Assembly: GCF_004208415.1 (NCBI RefSeq)
Contig: NZ_CP035758.1
Coordinates: 4,898,001-4,962,000 of the forward strand
Source: Ktedonosporobacter rubrisoli
GTDB taxonomy: Bacteria > Chloroflexota > Ktedonobacteria > Ktedonobacterales > Ktedonobacteraceae
Reading direction: 5' to 3'
Length of the DNA: 64,000 nucleotides
Positions within the stretch are counted from its first letter, which is position 1. Each line of letters opens with the position of its first letter. The notes beneath the pieces were generated by a model that was not told the origin of the DNA, made no database searches, and saw nothing but the letters and a program-made list of their open reading frames with translations. This document shows positions 1 to 8,096 of this stretch, in pieces. The position numbers and the translations under genes are program-made.

Positions 1-538
1 GACGGCGCGCCTCCAGTACAGCTGTGCGCTCTTTGCGCGTGTCTATAATAAAAATCGCATTGGGAAGGCGTCTCATATCTTTAATGCCGCCCAGAATGCG
101 CTCTAAGCGAACCATGTCGTCTTGCAAGTGCTGCACTTCTTTTTTCGGCAAGCGCTCAAAGTCCCCACGGTCACGGCGCGCTTCTAGCTCGCGAAGATAG
201 CGAATACGAGACTGAATCGTCTGGAAGTTGGTAAGCATACCACCCAGCCAGCGCTGATTGACATAGTACATACCACAGCGCTTGGCCTCTTCGGCAACGG
301 CCTCCTGGGCCTGTTTCTTGGTGCCGACGAAGAGCAGAGTACCGCCGTTAGCTACCAGTTGCTCAACAAACTTATAAGCCTCGTTGAGCCGCGTCACGGT
401 CTGTTGGAGATCAATAATATGGATACCGTTGCGATCCATAAAGATGAACTGCTGCATCTTAGGATTCCAGCGACGTGTCTGATGCCCGAAATGAACACCT
501 GCCTCCAACAGTTGTTTCATTGAAATGATGTTCGCCAA
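1..538 (-). CDS. rpsB: 30S ribosomal protein S2 (partial, C-terminus outside window)
   Basis: Structural protein of the small ribosomal subunit. The visible 179 codons read ANIISMKQLLEAGVHFGHQT, RRWNPKM, then the GTKKQAQ and QRWLGGMLTNF motifs typical of bacterial S2. Start is TTG at 538, chosen because GGGAGG lies 8 bases upstream; an internal ATG at 520 has no such site. The gene runs off the left edge. A promoter and a structured leader lie upstream (716-744, 578-639). In bacteria rpsB is usually followed by tsf, which would be outside the window. Identification is secure; only the exact start is inferred. Confidence 0.97.
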   Translation of the reverse strand, partial: MANIISMKQLLEAGVHFGHQTRRWNPKMQQFIFMDRNGIHIIDLQQTVTRLNEAYKFVEQLVANGGTLLFVGTKKQAQEAVAEEAKRCGMYYVNQRWLGGMLTNFQTIQSRIRYLRELEARRDRGDFERLPKKEVQHLQDDMVRLERILGGIKDMRRLPNAIFIIDTRKERTAVLEARR

Positions 539-577
539 GAACAATTCCTCCCTTAAATCCTCCGCCCTCCACCTTCT

Positions 578-639
578 GGCATCAGGGTCCCCAAGGTGTT
601 ACTCATCTCCAAGCGTTGCATGGACCCCAGGGGGATGCC
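578..639 (-). promoter_or_regulatory. Structured 5' leader of rpsB
   Basis: Between promoter and start codon two nested helices can form: 578-583 with 634-639 (GGCATC/GATGCC) and 585-590 with 622-627 (GGGTCC/GGACCC), closing a loop of about 30 bases. Bacterial rpsB leaders often bind S2 for autoregulation; that role here is inference. Confidence 0.4.
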
Positions 640-715
640 GGTAAGAGAGCGTGTGTACTTAGATATAAATGGCAGTAAATTTAAACATGCAGGGACCATC
701 GCCTGCTGCCACAGA

Positions 716-744
716 AGTATAGCACAGAGCGCCTGATGACGCAA
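716..744 (-). promoter_or_regulatory. Putative sigma-70 promoter of rpsB
   Basis: Minus-strand TTGCGT (739-744), 17-base spacer, TATACT (716-721). It would give a leader of about 170 bases before the TTG start at 538. Confidence 0.5.
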
Positions 745-834
745 GAAAAATTAGCTATTCGCCTTTCCTATGGGGAACAATTTCGAGTATACTGAAAGGG
801 AGTAAGATAAAGTGCAGCGGGGTGGAGGAATGAC

Positions 835-1014
835 ATGAAGGGCAGAACGCGGCGTTACTATCGCGTACGGCTAGTGGCTTATGATGTTATCCCTTCCTCT
901 TACTGGCACTTACCGCCCAGGCTAGCCAGTCCTAGCCCGACTCCACTAGTGTTCTTTATACGGAGCCAGCGACGGTTCCTGCACAAGGTACACCTTGTAC
1001 GCTTGCAGCTATAA
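835..1014 (+). CDS. Small hypothetical protein, 59 aa
   Basis: Open frame from ATG 835 to TAA 1012-1014 with a strong GGAGG site six bases before the ATG, and a TATACT -10-like hexamer at 788-793. The product is basic (many Arg and Tyr near the N-terminus), has no signal peptide or clear membrane segment, and resembles no family I know. It sits divergently from rpsB and upstream of the response regulator. The ribosome binding site is the only real support; it could be a chance ORF in an otherwise empty interval. Confidence 0.3.
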   Translation: MKGRTRRYYRVRLVAYDVIPSSYWHLPPRLASPSPTPLVFFIRSQRRFLHKVHLVRLQL

Positions 1015-1131
1015 GCAGTTGTATCACCGTTTGTTTCTTGGATGAGGACGTATAGTATATAGTGGTACACATTTATGACTAATTAGCTCATATCATTTTC
1101 AGGGGTAGCAGACGTAGAAAGGGAAGAATAC

Positions 1132-1893
1132 ATGGTAAAGATTTTGGTCGTCGATGACCATTTATTGATGAGGCGTGCTGTACGAGAGGTCATCGAAAAA
1201 GAAGGCGATTTATCTGTAGTTGCAGAGGCCGGCAACGGTCTTGAGGCAGAAACCCGGGCCGCTGAAACACAGCCAGATGTCGTTCTTATGGACCTTGATA
1301 TGCCTGATTGCAACGGTTTTGAGGCAACTGAGCGGGTTCTGGCTTGCTCTCCCGGTTCACGTGTTGTTATTTTTACAGCATCACACGAAGAGCAGCATGT
1401 ATTTCAGGCCATCCAGAGGGGCGCTATCGGCTATATCACCAAGGATATCGAGCCGGAGGCACTTGTGCACGCGATACGCTGCGCCGCTCGCAACGATCTC
1501 TGCATTCCAGGCTCGCTGGCCACGCAAGTCCTGGCCCACTTACGCGCTATTTGGCAAGCTCACGGCCCCTTCTCCACAGCAGGTTCATTTGCCTCAGCAG
1601 GCAGCATCGCTTACCGCACTCCTCGCCGCTCGGGAAGACGTGCAGTCACGGCAGCCCTCTCCGCAGAGCAGCTCTGCACTTCACCTGGCCTACCAACCAA
1701 CACCAAGCGCCCCCTCACTGGGAGGGAACAGGAGATTCTCGACCTGATGCGCCGCGGCCGTAAGAACCGCGAGATTGCCGGCGAACTATGCATCGCCGAA
1801 TCCACTGTACATAAGCATGTACAAAATATTTTCGAGAAGCTGCACGCACGTAACCGGACTGAGGCTATCTATCTCACCAATCCAGACAATTAG
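1132..1893 (+). CDS. NarL/FixJ-type response regulator, 253 aa
   Basis: Two-component response regulator that binds DNA when phosphorylated. Receiver domain residues 1-120: acidic pair D8/D9, phospho-acceptor D54 (in LMDLDMP), T82 and K104 all present. A poorly conserved Ser/Ala-rich linker of about 60 residues (130-190) is longer than usual. The C-terminal LuxR helix-turn-helix (LTGREQEILDLM to KHVQNIFEKL) is intact. No sensor kinase is adjacent, so its partner is encoded elsewhere. A hairpin follows the stop codon. Family assignment is secure; the regulated genes are unknown. Confidence 0.93.
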   Translation: MVKILVVDDHLLMRRAVREVIEKEGDLSVVAEAGNGLEAETRAAETQPDVVLMDLDMPDCNGFEATERVLACSPGSRVVIFTASHEEQHVFQAIQRGAIGYITKDIEPEALVHAIRCAARNDLCIPGSLATQVLAHLRAIWQAHGPFSTAGSFASAGSIAYRTPRRSGRRAVTAALSAEQLCTSPGLPTNTKRPLTGREQEILDLMRRGRKNREIAGELCIAESTVHKHVQNIFEKLHARNRTEAIYLTNPDN

Positions 1894-1911
1894 TTTTGCC
1901 TATGGCATGAG

Positions 1912-1939
1912 AAGCTCATCCCTTCAATGGGATGGGCTT
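1912..1939 (+). terminator. Hairpin after response regulator
   Basis: 11-bp stem (1912-1922 with 1929-1939, one G-T pair), 6-base loop, 18 bases after the stop. Only a short A/T-rich tail follows, so termination is plausible but not certain. Confidence 0.45.
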
Positions 1940-2200
1940 GCCAGAAAATTTGTGAGTTTGCTCCGAGCAGGCCCGACCAGGACCTTTATAGAAGGTTCTG
2001 AGCGCTGCACCAGTGGCAAATGAGGAGGAGATGCTTCCTCCCAGCGCTTCGTGACAGGTGGGTCTGCGCACCCGGTTTGCTTATGATACAATACTTTTCA
2101 TGGAGATCAACAACAGCAGTATTAAGAAAGCAACTGCGTGAGAGGGAAACGATCACAGAGCAAGATCCTATCTACTTCCAACAGCAGGGCCGAGGACAAG

Positions 2201-2890
2201 ATGTCGTTTCTAGCACACACTGATATCTTCAGTCACCTCGGCTCGGAAGAGATTCACGAACTGGATCGTATCACGACAGTGATTACCTGTTCGCCGGGGC
2301 GCATCTTCTTTCGCCCTGGTGAGACAGGCACGCTCTTCTTTCTCCTCAAAAGTGGCCATGTTCAGCTCTATCACCTATCCCTCGATGGCCGCAAGCTCAT
2401 CACGGCAACGCTGGGCAGCGGAGAGTGTTTTGGCGAGCTGCCTTTACTCAGTGGCGGCACGCATAGCAGCTTTGCCGAAGCTATTGAGGAAGCCTGCATC
2501 TATACGATGAGTAAGCAGGATTTAGAGCCCCTTCTTATCCATAAACCCTCTGTTACCTTAGCGTTGACGCAAATACTAGGGCAGCGCATTATGCAACTTG
2601 AAGAGCAGCTGATCAATACAGCATTTAAAAGTACTTCTGCTCGGCTCGCCCTGCTTCTACTACAATTGGCCCACACGCCAGAGCCAGCTTCAGGTATGCT
2701 TGTCGTAGATGGTCTAAGCCACGAAGAGCTAGCGGAACATCTTGGGGTATACCGAGAAACGGTAAGTACAGCGCTGCGTGAGCTCAGAGAAAGTGGGGCC
2801 ATCGAGCTTGGACGCAAGCACATTACGATCAACAGGCCGGACCAGCTAGAGACCATGGCCTCCTTTCCAGGCAACAGCAACAAAGCATAA
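2201..2890 (+). CDS. Crp/Fnr-family transcription regulator, 229 aa
   Basis: Cyclic-nucleotide-binding-like beta-roll (residues about 5-125, with GECFGELPLLSGG) followed by a winged helix (GLSHEELAEHLGVYRETVS). ATG 2201 is preferred over an upstream ATG at 2138 because GAGG sits five bases before it and the protein then starts MSFLAHTDIFSHL, the normal family start. The Arg and Ser that contact cAMP phosphate in E. coli CRP are replaced (SSFAEA), so the ligand may not be cAMP. No Fnr-type N-terminal Cys cluster. The next gene, an ABC ATPase, begins a few bases later in the same reading frame. Confidence 0.9.
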   Translation: MSFLAHTDIFSHLGSEEIHELDRITTVITCSPGRIFFRPGETGTLFFLLKSGHVQLYHLSLDGRKLITATLGSGECFGELPLLSGGTHSSFAEAIEEACIYTMSKQDLEPLLIHKPSVTLALTQILGQRIMQLEEQLINTAFKSTSARLALLLLQLAHTPEPASGMLVVDGLSHEELAEHLGVYRETVSTALRELRESGAIELGRKHITINRPDQLETMASFPGNSNKA

Positions 2891-2896
2891 AGGGGG

Positions 2897-3586
2897 TTGT
2901 TTATCAAAGACACTGATATCATCATTGAGGCTCACGATCTCAAGAAGATCTATCGCAACGGCCAGTTGCGTGTTGACGCATTGAGCAATATCAACCTGGC
3001 GATAAAGCGTGGAGATATGATTGCTATTATGGGTCCAAGTGGCTGTGGCAAAACTACCCTGCTGAATTGTCTTTCCGGTCTCGATACGATTGATGAGGGC
3101 GACATCCTTATCCAGGGAGCCCATCTAGGTGAGCTGAGCGATCAAGAACGCACGGCATTTCGCGCCAGATATATGGGTTTTATCTTCCAGGATTTCAATC
3201 TGCTGCCAGTGCTTAGCGCCGTAGAAAATGTGGAATTGCCGCTCCTCGTCTCAAAAGTATCGGCCCGCCAAGCCCGAAAACGTGCTCTGGAAATGTTGAG
3301 CCGGGTAGGTCTGGCCGACCGGGCCAGGCATCGTCCCGCCGAGCTCTCAGGCGGCCAGCGCCAACGCGTCACCATAGCACGCGCACTTATCAATGACCCC
3401 ACCATTGTCTGGGCTGACGAACCTACCGGAAATCTTGATAGCGAGACCGCGGCAGAGATAATGGATCTCCTATGCCAGTTGAATCAGGAAAATCGGCAAA
3501 CCTTCGTCATTGTCACCCATGCCCTAGAAGTGGGACAGAGGGCTCACCAGATCATTACCATGCGTGATGGGCGCATTCTGGCCTAG
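2897..3586 (+). CDS. ABC transporter ATP-binding protein (MacB/LolD type), 229 aa
   Basis: ATPase subunit of a MacB/LolD-like transporter. Walker A GPSGCGKTT, Q-loop FQDFNLLP, signature LSGGQRQR, Walker B VWADEPTGNLD and the switch His (VTHAL) are all present and in order, so it should hydrolyse ATP. No permease lies next to it, so it is an orphan ATPase. TTG 2897 is the only usual start codon before the first motif, but AAAGGGGG directly abuts it, which is too close for normal initiation. The gene is in frame with crp, separated by only the stop and two codons, so coupling or reinitiation is possible. A hairpin terminator follows. Confidence 0.9.
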   Translation: MFIKDTDIIIEAHDLKKIYRNGQLRVDALSNINLAIKRGDMIAIMGPSGCGKTTLLNCLSGLDTIDEGDILIQGAHLGELSDQERTAFRARYMGFIFQDFNLLPVLSAVENVELPLLVSKVSARQARKRALEMLSRVGLADRARHRPAELSGGQRQRVTIARALINDPTIVWADEPTGNLDSETAAEIMDLLCQLNQENRQTFVIVTHALEVGQRAHQIITMRDGRILA

Positions 3587-3612
3587 AAAGTGCCTTTCCG
3601 GCAGGCACTTTC
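3586..3612. terminator. Hairpin between convergent ABC and dxs genes
   Basis: Perfect 9-bp stem GAAAGTGCC (3586-3594) with GGCACTTTC (3604-3612), 9-base loop, in the 44-base gap between convergent genes. The T-tract is weak on both strands. Confidence 0.6.
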
Positions 3613-3630
3613 TCCCAAGACAAGTTCTGG

Positions 3631-5574
3631 CTAGACACTTGGCAACGTGCGCCGGCTTGAGCCAAGCATCTCGCGAATAACCTCTTTAAGATGAGCTGAA
3701 GATAGTCCATAGAGCTCTTTGAGAATCGTCGGTGCCCCATGCTCAACCAGTTTATCTGGCAGCCCGATGAGCCGAAGATCGACCTCATGAAGCAATCCAT
3801 GCTTCTCCAGCAATTCCAGCACTGCGCTGCCAAAGCCGCCGGCAACCATATGATCCTCAATCGTCACCAGCCGCCTTGTGCCTCTTGCCAGACGCAAAAT
3901 GAGCTCCTCATCAAGCGGCTTGGCCCAGCGCGCATTTACGACAGCAACCTGAATTCCTTCTTCGGCCAGTTCCCTGGCGGCAACCTCTGCTTGAGCAACA
4001 GTTGAGCCATAGGCAAGAATAGCACATTCGCTGCCCACAGCATGCTCAAGCTTCTGGGGAGATATGAGCTCGGCCTTGCCAACTTCCAGCTTCACCAGAT
4101 CTTTTCCCAGAGGTACCCCGGCGCCCTTGCCGCGCGGATAGCGCAAAGCAACCGGGCCATCCATATATATTGCCGTATAGAGCATATGGCGCAATTCTTC
4201 CTCATCTTTAGGAGCCATCAGTTGCATACGTGGGATGGTGCGCAGAAAGGCAATATCGAATACGCCATGCTGAGTCGGGCCATCCTCGCCAACAATCCCG
4301 GCCCGATCCATGGCGAATACAACATGCAGATTTTGCATGCACACGTCATGAACAACCTGATCATAGGCTCGCTGCAGGAAGGTCGAATAAATAGCAGTGA
4401 CCGGGCGCAATCCTCCCACTGCCAGGCCAGCCGCAAAAGTAACTGCATGCTGCTCAGCAATACCCACATCAAAATAGCGCTCAGGGAAACGCTGATGGAG
4501 CTTTTTGAGCCCCGTGCCTTCAGCCATAGCAGCAGTAATGCCTACAATTGTGGGATCTTGCTCAGCCAGGGCCACAAGAGTATTAGCAAAAACTTCGGTA
4601 TAGGTAGGAGGATCGGTGGGATTTTTCTTAATGGTTCCAGTCTTGTAATCAAATGCCCCGGGCCCATGCCATTTCGTGGAATCCTTTTCTGCTACCTCCC
4701 AGCCCTTCCCCTTCGTCGTCACCATCTGAACGATCACCGGCCCCGCAATTTGCCTGACATTCTCAAAAACGTCGAGCATAAGGGGCAGATCGTGACCATC
4801 AAAAGGGCCAAAGAACTTAATTCCCAGCTCTTCAAAGATAGCGCCACTCTTGCTATGCATCACAAACTGCTTGAGACTCGTCTCGGCGCGGCCCGCAGCC
4901 TCACGCGCCATATCCCCCACAACTGGCAACTTCTCGATGGACTCCTTGGCCATCTCGCGTAACCGACGGTAGCTTGGCGTCGTTTGTAGCCTGCGCACCT
5001 CACCTAAATAGTGATGCAGCGCGCCCACATTATCAGAGATTGACTTTTCATTATCGTTCAAAACGATGATCAGATTTTTCTTGAGGCTCCCAGCATTATT
5101 CAGCGCTTCTAGGGCCATCCCACCTGTCAAAGCGCCATCCCCAATAATGGCTACAACCTTGAAGTCTTTTCCCTGCAAATCGCGAGCCGCCGCCAGGCCA
5201 AGAGCCGCCGAAATAGACGTGCTGGCATGACTGGCACCAAAGACATCATAAGGGCTTTCTTCACGGCGCAAGTAGCCAGAAAGTCCTCCGAACTGCCGAA
5301 TCGTATGAAAGCGCTCGCGGCGCCCTGTCAAGAGCTTATGCACATAGGCTTGATGGCCGATATCCCAAACTAGCAGATCATCAGGCGTATGAAACACGGC
5401 GTGGAGCGCCATGGTGAGCTCAACTACGCCAAGATTAGGGGCCAGGTGTCCACCCCGCACCGAAACTTTTTCAATAATCTCGCTTCGGATCTCTTGCGCC
5501 AACTGTACCATCTGGGGAATCGTCAAAGCTCGCAATTGAGTTGGATCATCAATGCTATCCAGTATTCTACTCAA
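3631..5574 (-). CDS. dxs: 1-deoxy-D-xylulose-5-phosphate synthase, 647 aa
   Basis: Thiamine-diphosphate enzyme that condenses pyruvate and glyceraldehyde-3-phosphate, the first step of the MEP isoprenoid pathway. ThDP motif GDGALTGGMALEALNN near residues 143-158, HLAPNLGVVELT near the N-terminus, and a C-terminal transketolase domain (LAYGSTVAQA, EDHMVAGGFGSAV). TTG 5574 is preferred over the ATG at 5625: GGAGG lies five bases upstream and the product then begins LSRILDSI as in homologues. Odd point: the usual DGxTHxG segment reads DGPTQHG, with Gln435-His436 where His is expected first. A consensus promoter lies upstream (5702-5730). Confidence 0.96.
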   Translation of the reverse strand: MSRILDSIDDPTQLRALTIPQMVQLAQEIRSEIIEKVSVRGGHLAPNLGVVELTMALHAVFHTPDDLLVWDIGHQAYVHKLLTGRRERFHTIRQFGGLSGYLRREESPYDVFGASHASTSISAALGLAAARDLQGKDFKVVAIIGDGALTGGMALEALNNAGSLKKNLIIVLNDNEKSISDNVGALHHYLGEVRRLQTTPSYRRLREMAKESIEKLPVVGDMAREAAGRAETSLKQFVMHSKSGAIFEELGIKFFGPFDGHDLPLMLDVFENVRQIAGPVIVQMVTTKGKGWEVAEKDSTKWHGPGAFDYKTGTIKKNPTDPPTYTEVFANTLVALAEQDPTIVGITAAMAEGTGLKKLHQRFPERYFDVGIAEQHAVTFAAGLAVGGLRPVTAIYSTFLQRAYDQVVHDVCMQNLHVVFAMDRAGIVGEDGPTQHGVFDIAFLRTIPRMQLMAPKDEEELRHMLYTAIYMDGPVALRYPRGKGAGVPLGKDLVKLEVGKAELISPQKLEHAVGSECAILAYGSTVAQAEVAARELAEEGIQVAVVNARWAKPLDEELILRLARGTRRLVTIEDHMVAGGFGSAVLELLEKHGLLHEVDLRLIGLPDKLVEHGAPTILKELYGLSSAHLKEVIREMLGSSRRTLPSV

Positions 5575-5701
5575 AATAACCTCCATTACTAGATCCAGTT
5601 CCTCTTCGTGTAGAGCAAGGTGCATCTAGTGGACACCAACAGGCAATATCTAGTTCAAAAGATGTATATTTGTAGTATATCGGGTCTCTGCTACCTGGTA
5701 T

Positions 5702-5730
5702 ATTATAGGTTTGCCAGGATTCCCCGGCAA
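5702..5730 (-). promoter_or_regulatory. Sigma-70 promoter of dxs
   Basis: Minus strand TTGCCG (5725-5730), 17-base spacer, perfect TATAAT (5702-5707); about 125 bases before the TTG start. Confidence 0.7.
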
Positions 5731-5818
5731 ATTTCAGGCCCCAGAAATTCATGCACATGGGGTCTTGACAAACGCTAAAAGGGCCTGGCAGGCCGCTCAA
5801 AGCCCCCCATATGGTACC

Positions 5819-5847
5819 TTGACAGCCTATTACTTTCTTTTTATTAT
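5819..5847 (+). promoter_or_regulatory. Sigma-70 promoter upstream of acidic hypothetical gene
   Basis: TTGACA (5819-5824), 17-base spacer, TATTAT (5842-5847). It points at the gene at 6064 and leaves a leader of about 210 bases. The rest of the 5575-6063 interval holds the dxs promoter and no credible ORF. Confidence 0.75.
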
Positions 5848-6063
5848 GACGACAATGGTATGATAGAGAATTCAGGTGCATACCTTTTGGATCTGTAGAA
5901 TGTCGCAGACTGATAGATGCAAGCACGTTTTATCTGTAAAGGAATAGACTTATAAAAGGGTGTTGCCTGTTAGCACATCCAAAATGAAAGGAGGCGCGGT
6001 ACCTTTCCCTTCAAGAGGGAGAGGAGCTGGTAAGGAATACTCGCCAGATACACCGCACATCTC

Positions 6064-6612
6064 ATGACAAGAAAAGACAGCGAGAAAGACGCAGAAAGAT
6101 CGCATTACTACTCTCAGTTCTGGCTGGACGTTGCCGCCGGACGGAGGATTATTGGGGCACCCAAGCCCAGCGAGGAGGCAGAACAGGCCGAAGCAGAGCA
6201 GGAAGCAGCACAAACGCGCAAGTCCGCACGGGTAGCAGAGCCAGAAGATCATAGCAGCAACACGTCAGTCGATGGGCAGGCAGAAACTATCGTCCATCCC
6301 GTCGCTGAGCCGATATCTGCTCCAGAAGAGTTCATTGAGCCAGAGAACGGTACTGAAGGCCTTGAGTTGGACGTCAGCGATGAGGAGCAGGATCTACAGG
6401 AAATGTCTGTTGATGATACAGATATCCCCGACGTAGACCTCAGTTCTGATGAGGAAGAGGAGGACGAAGACCTCTATGCAGAGGACGAAGAGGAGGAAGA
6501 GGAAGACGAGGACCTCGACTGGAGTGCACGTGGACGGAAAAAGAATAGGCCCGGCCGGCCCGTGAAACAGCCACTTAAGAAAAGTCGCCGCGAGCCCAGG
6601 CGCGGCTTCTAA
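6064..6612 (+). CDS. Highly acidic low-complexity hypothetical protein, 182 aa
   Basis: I do not recognise a family. Three zones are visible: a short N-terminal segment with aromatic residues (HYYSQFWLDVAAGRRIIGAP, residues 14-33), a long Glu/Asp-rich disordered region ending in runs of acidic residues (about 100-155), and a basic tail rich in Arg and Lys. No membrane segment or signal peptide. There is no clear ribosome binding site, but a consensus promoter upstream and a strong terminator downstream make it a defined monocistronic unit. The charge pattern suits a disordered, possibly nucleic-acid- or protein-binding factor; that is speculation. Confidence 0.7.
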   Translation: MTRKDSEKDAERSHYYSQFWLDVAAGRRIIGAPKPSEEAEQAEAEQEAAQTRKSARVAEPEDHSSNTSVDGQAETIVHPVAEPISAPEEFIEPENGTEGLELDVSDEEQDLQEMSVDDTDIPDVDLSSDEEEEDEDLYAEDEEEEEEDEDLDWSARGRKKNRPGRPVKQPLKKSRREPRRGF

Positions 6613-6621
6613 GCAGGGACT

Positions 6622-6660
6622 ATACAGGGTGGCAATTGAACAGCCACCCTGTATTTTTAT
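6622..6660 (+). terminator. Rho-independent terminator
   Basis: 12-bp stem (6622-6633 with 6643-6654), 9-base loop, followed by a T tract, nine bases after the stop of the acidic protein gene. Confidence 0.88.
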
Positions 6661-6744
6661 GCAGCGAATCTGTAATCAGGTGTAATGCCACATAGATCTA
6701 CTTGCATACATAGATACAAAGGTTGCTTGGCAGCCGGTCGGAGT

Positions 6745-6761
6745 CGAGAAATTGTTTCTCG
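6745..6761 (-). terminator. Weak hairpin after glutamate dehydrogenase
   Basis: 7-bp stem CGAGAAA/TTTCTCG with a 3-base loop just past the stop codon; no T tract on the minus strand, so termination is doubtful. Confidence 0.3.
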
Positions 6762-6765
6762 GCTT

Positions 6766-8075
6766 CTAGGGATAAATTCCTCGGATCTGCGTTGCTTCCG
6801 CGACGCGCGAAATTGCCAACATACTGGCTGCCAGACGCATATCGCAATGATACTGATCGGCTTTATCAGCGACAGCAGCAAAAGAGCGATCCATGATCAC
6901 CTTTAAGCGCTGTGTAATCTCTTCAACGCCCCAGAAGAAGCTCTGGATATCCTGTACCCACTCAAAATAGCTCACAGTAACCCCCCGGCGTTAGCCAGAA
7001 TATCCGGGATTACCAGACAGTTCTTTTTGAGGAGGAGCGCGTCAGCTTCAGGTGTAGTTGGCCCATTAGCAGCCTCTGCAATGATGCGAGCTTGAATACG
7101 CCCGGCATTCTCGGCTGTTATGGCGCCTTCAGTGGCCGCCGGAATAAGGATATCACAGGGAACTTCCAACACCTCCTGCTCGCTTAAAGCTTGAGCAGAG
7201 GGGAACCCAACCACAGAGCCACGTTCTTGCTTATGACGTAAGACCGCAATAGGATCAAGGCCAGATTCGTTATAGATTCCTCCGCGCGAATCGCTAACCG
7301 CAACAATCTTGCATCCTTCGTTATGGAAGAGGCGCGCCGCAACGCTACCTGCATTCCCATAGCCTTGAATGCTCACGCGGGCTCCGCGCAAAGGCATTCC
7401 AATACGCTCAGCAGCGCACCTGGTTACGAAGAGGACTCCGGTAGCCGTGGCGTCGCTACGCCCTTCGCTACCGCCGATAGAGAGAGGCTTACCAGTAACA
7501 ACGGCGGGAATCGAGAAACCTTCATGCATAGAATAGGTATCCATAATCCACGCCATTACCTGGGGATTAGTATTCACGTCAGGGGCTGGTATATCGCTAT
7601 GTGGACCGATAACGATCGATATCTCGGTCGCATAACGACGCGTCATACGTTCTAGTTCAGCAGAGGTCATCGTTTTGGGGTCGCAAATGACACCGCCTTT
7701 TGCTCCCCCATAGGGTATTCCCACCACTGCACATTTCCAGGCCATCCACATAGCCAGAGCCTTGACCTCATCAAGGGTCACCTCAGGGCTATAGCGAATG
7801 CCTCCTTTAGCCGGACCACGGTTCACATTATGTTGAACACGATAACCCGTAAACGTTTTAATCCGTCCATTATCCAGGCGTACGGGAAAATGAACTGTTA
7901 GTTCGCGCTTGGGCTGACGCAGGATCTCTCGCATATCTTCGGAGAGACCCAGCTTATCAGCCGCCAGTTCAAACTGCTGCACCGCCATTTGATAAGGATT
8001 AAATGTTTTCACATCTTCGTGCATAGCGTTTACTTCCTCGTGCCACATGGTATACACAGCCTCGTGTAATGCCAT
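6766..8075 (-). pseudogene. gdhA: Glu/Leu/Phe/Val dehydrogenase, interrupted by a one-base deletion
   Basis: NAD(P)-dependent oxidative deamination of glutamate (or a related amino acid). The first frame (to 6972) covers the catalytic domain (GPAKGGIRYSPEV, catalytic-Lys segment PYGGAKGG) and Rossmann fold (IQGYGNAGSVAA). It then reads ANAGGLL and stops. The rest, SYFEWVQDIQSFFWG to RGIYP, continues in another frame to 6766. Adding one G to the six-G run (plus strand 6981-6986) restores GGVTVSYFEWVQ and a full-length protein of about 436 residues. ATG 8075 has no ribosome site; ATG 8024, preceded by GAGGAAG, may be the real start. It lies 21 bases downstream of gatB. Either a true pseudogene or a homopolymer sequencing error. 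Confidence 0.9.
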
Positions 8076-8096
8076 TGAGTAGAACTATGCCATAAC

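Noticed and set aside
4042..4962. 306-codon ORF antisense to dxs
   Set aside because: Fully inside dxs on the other strand; composition is that of a shadow frame.
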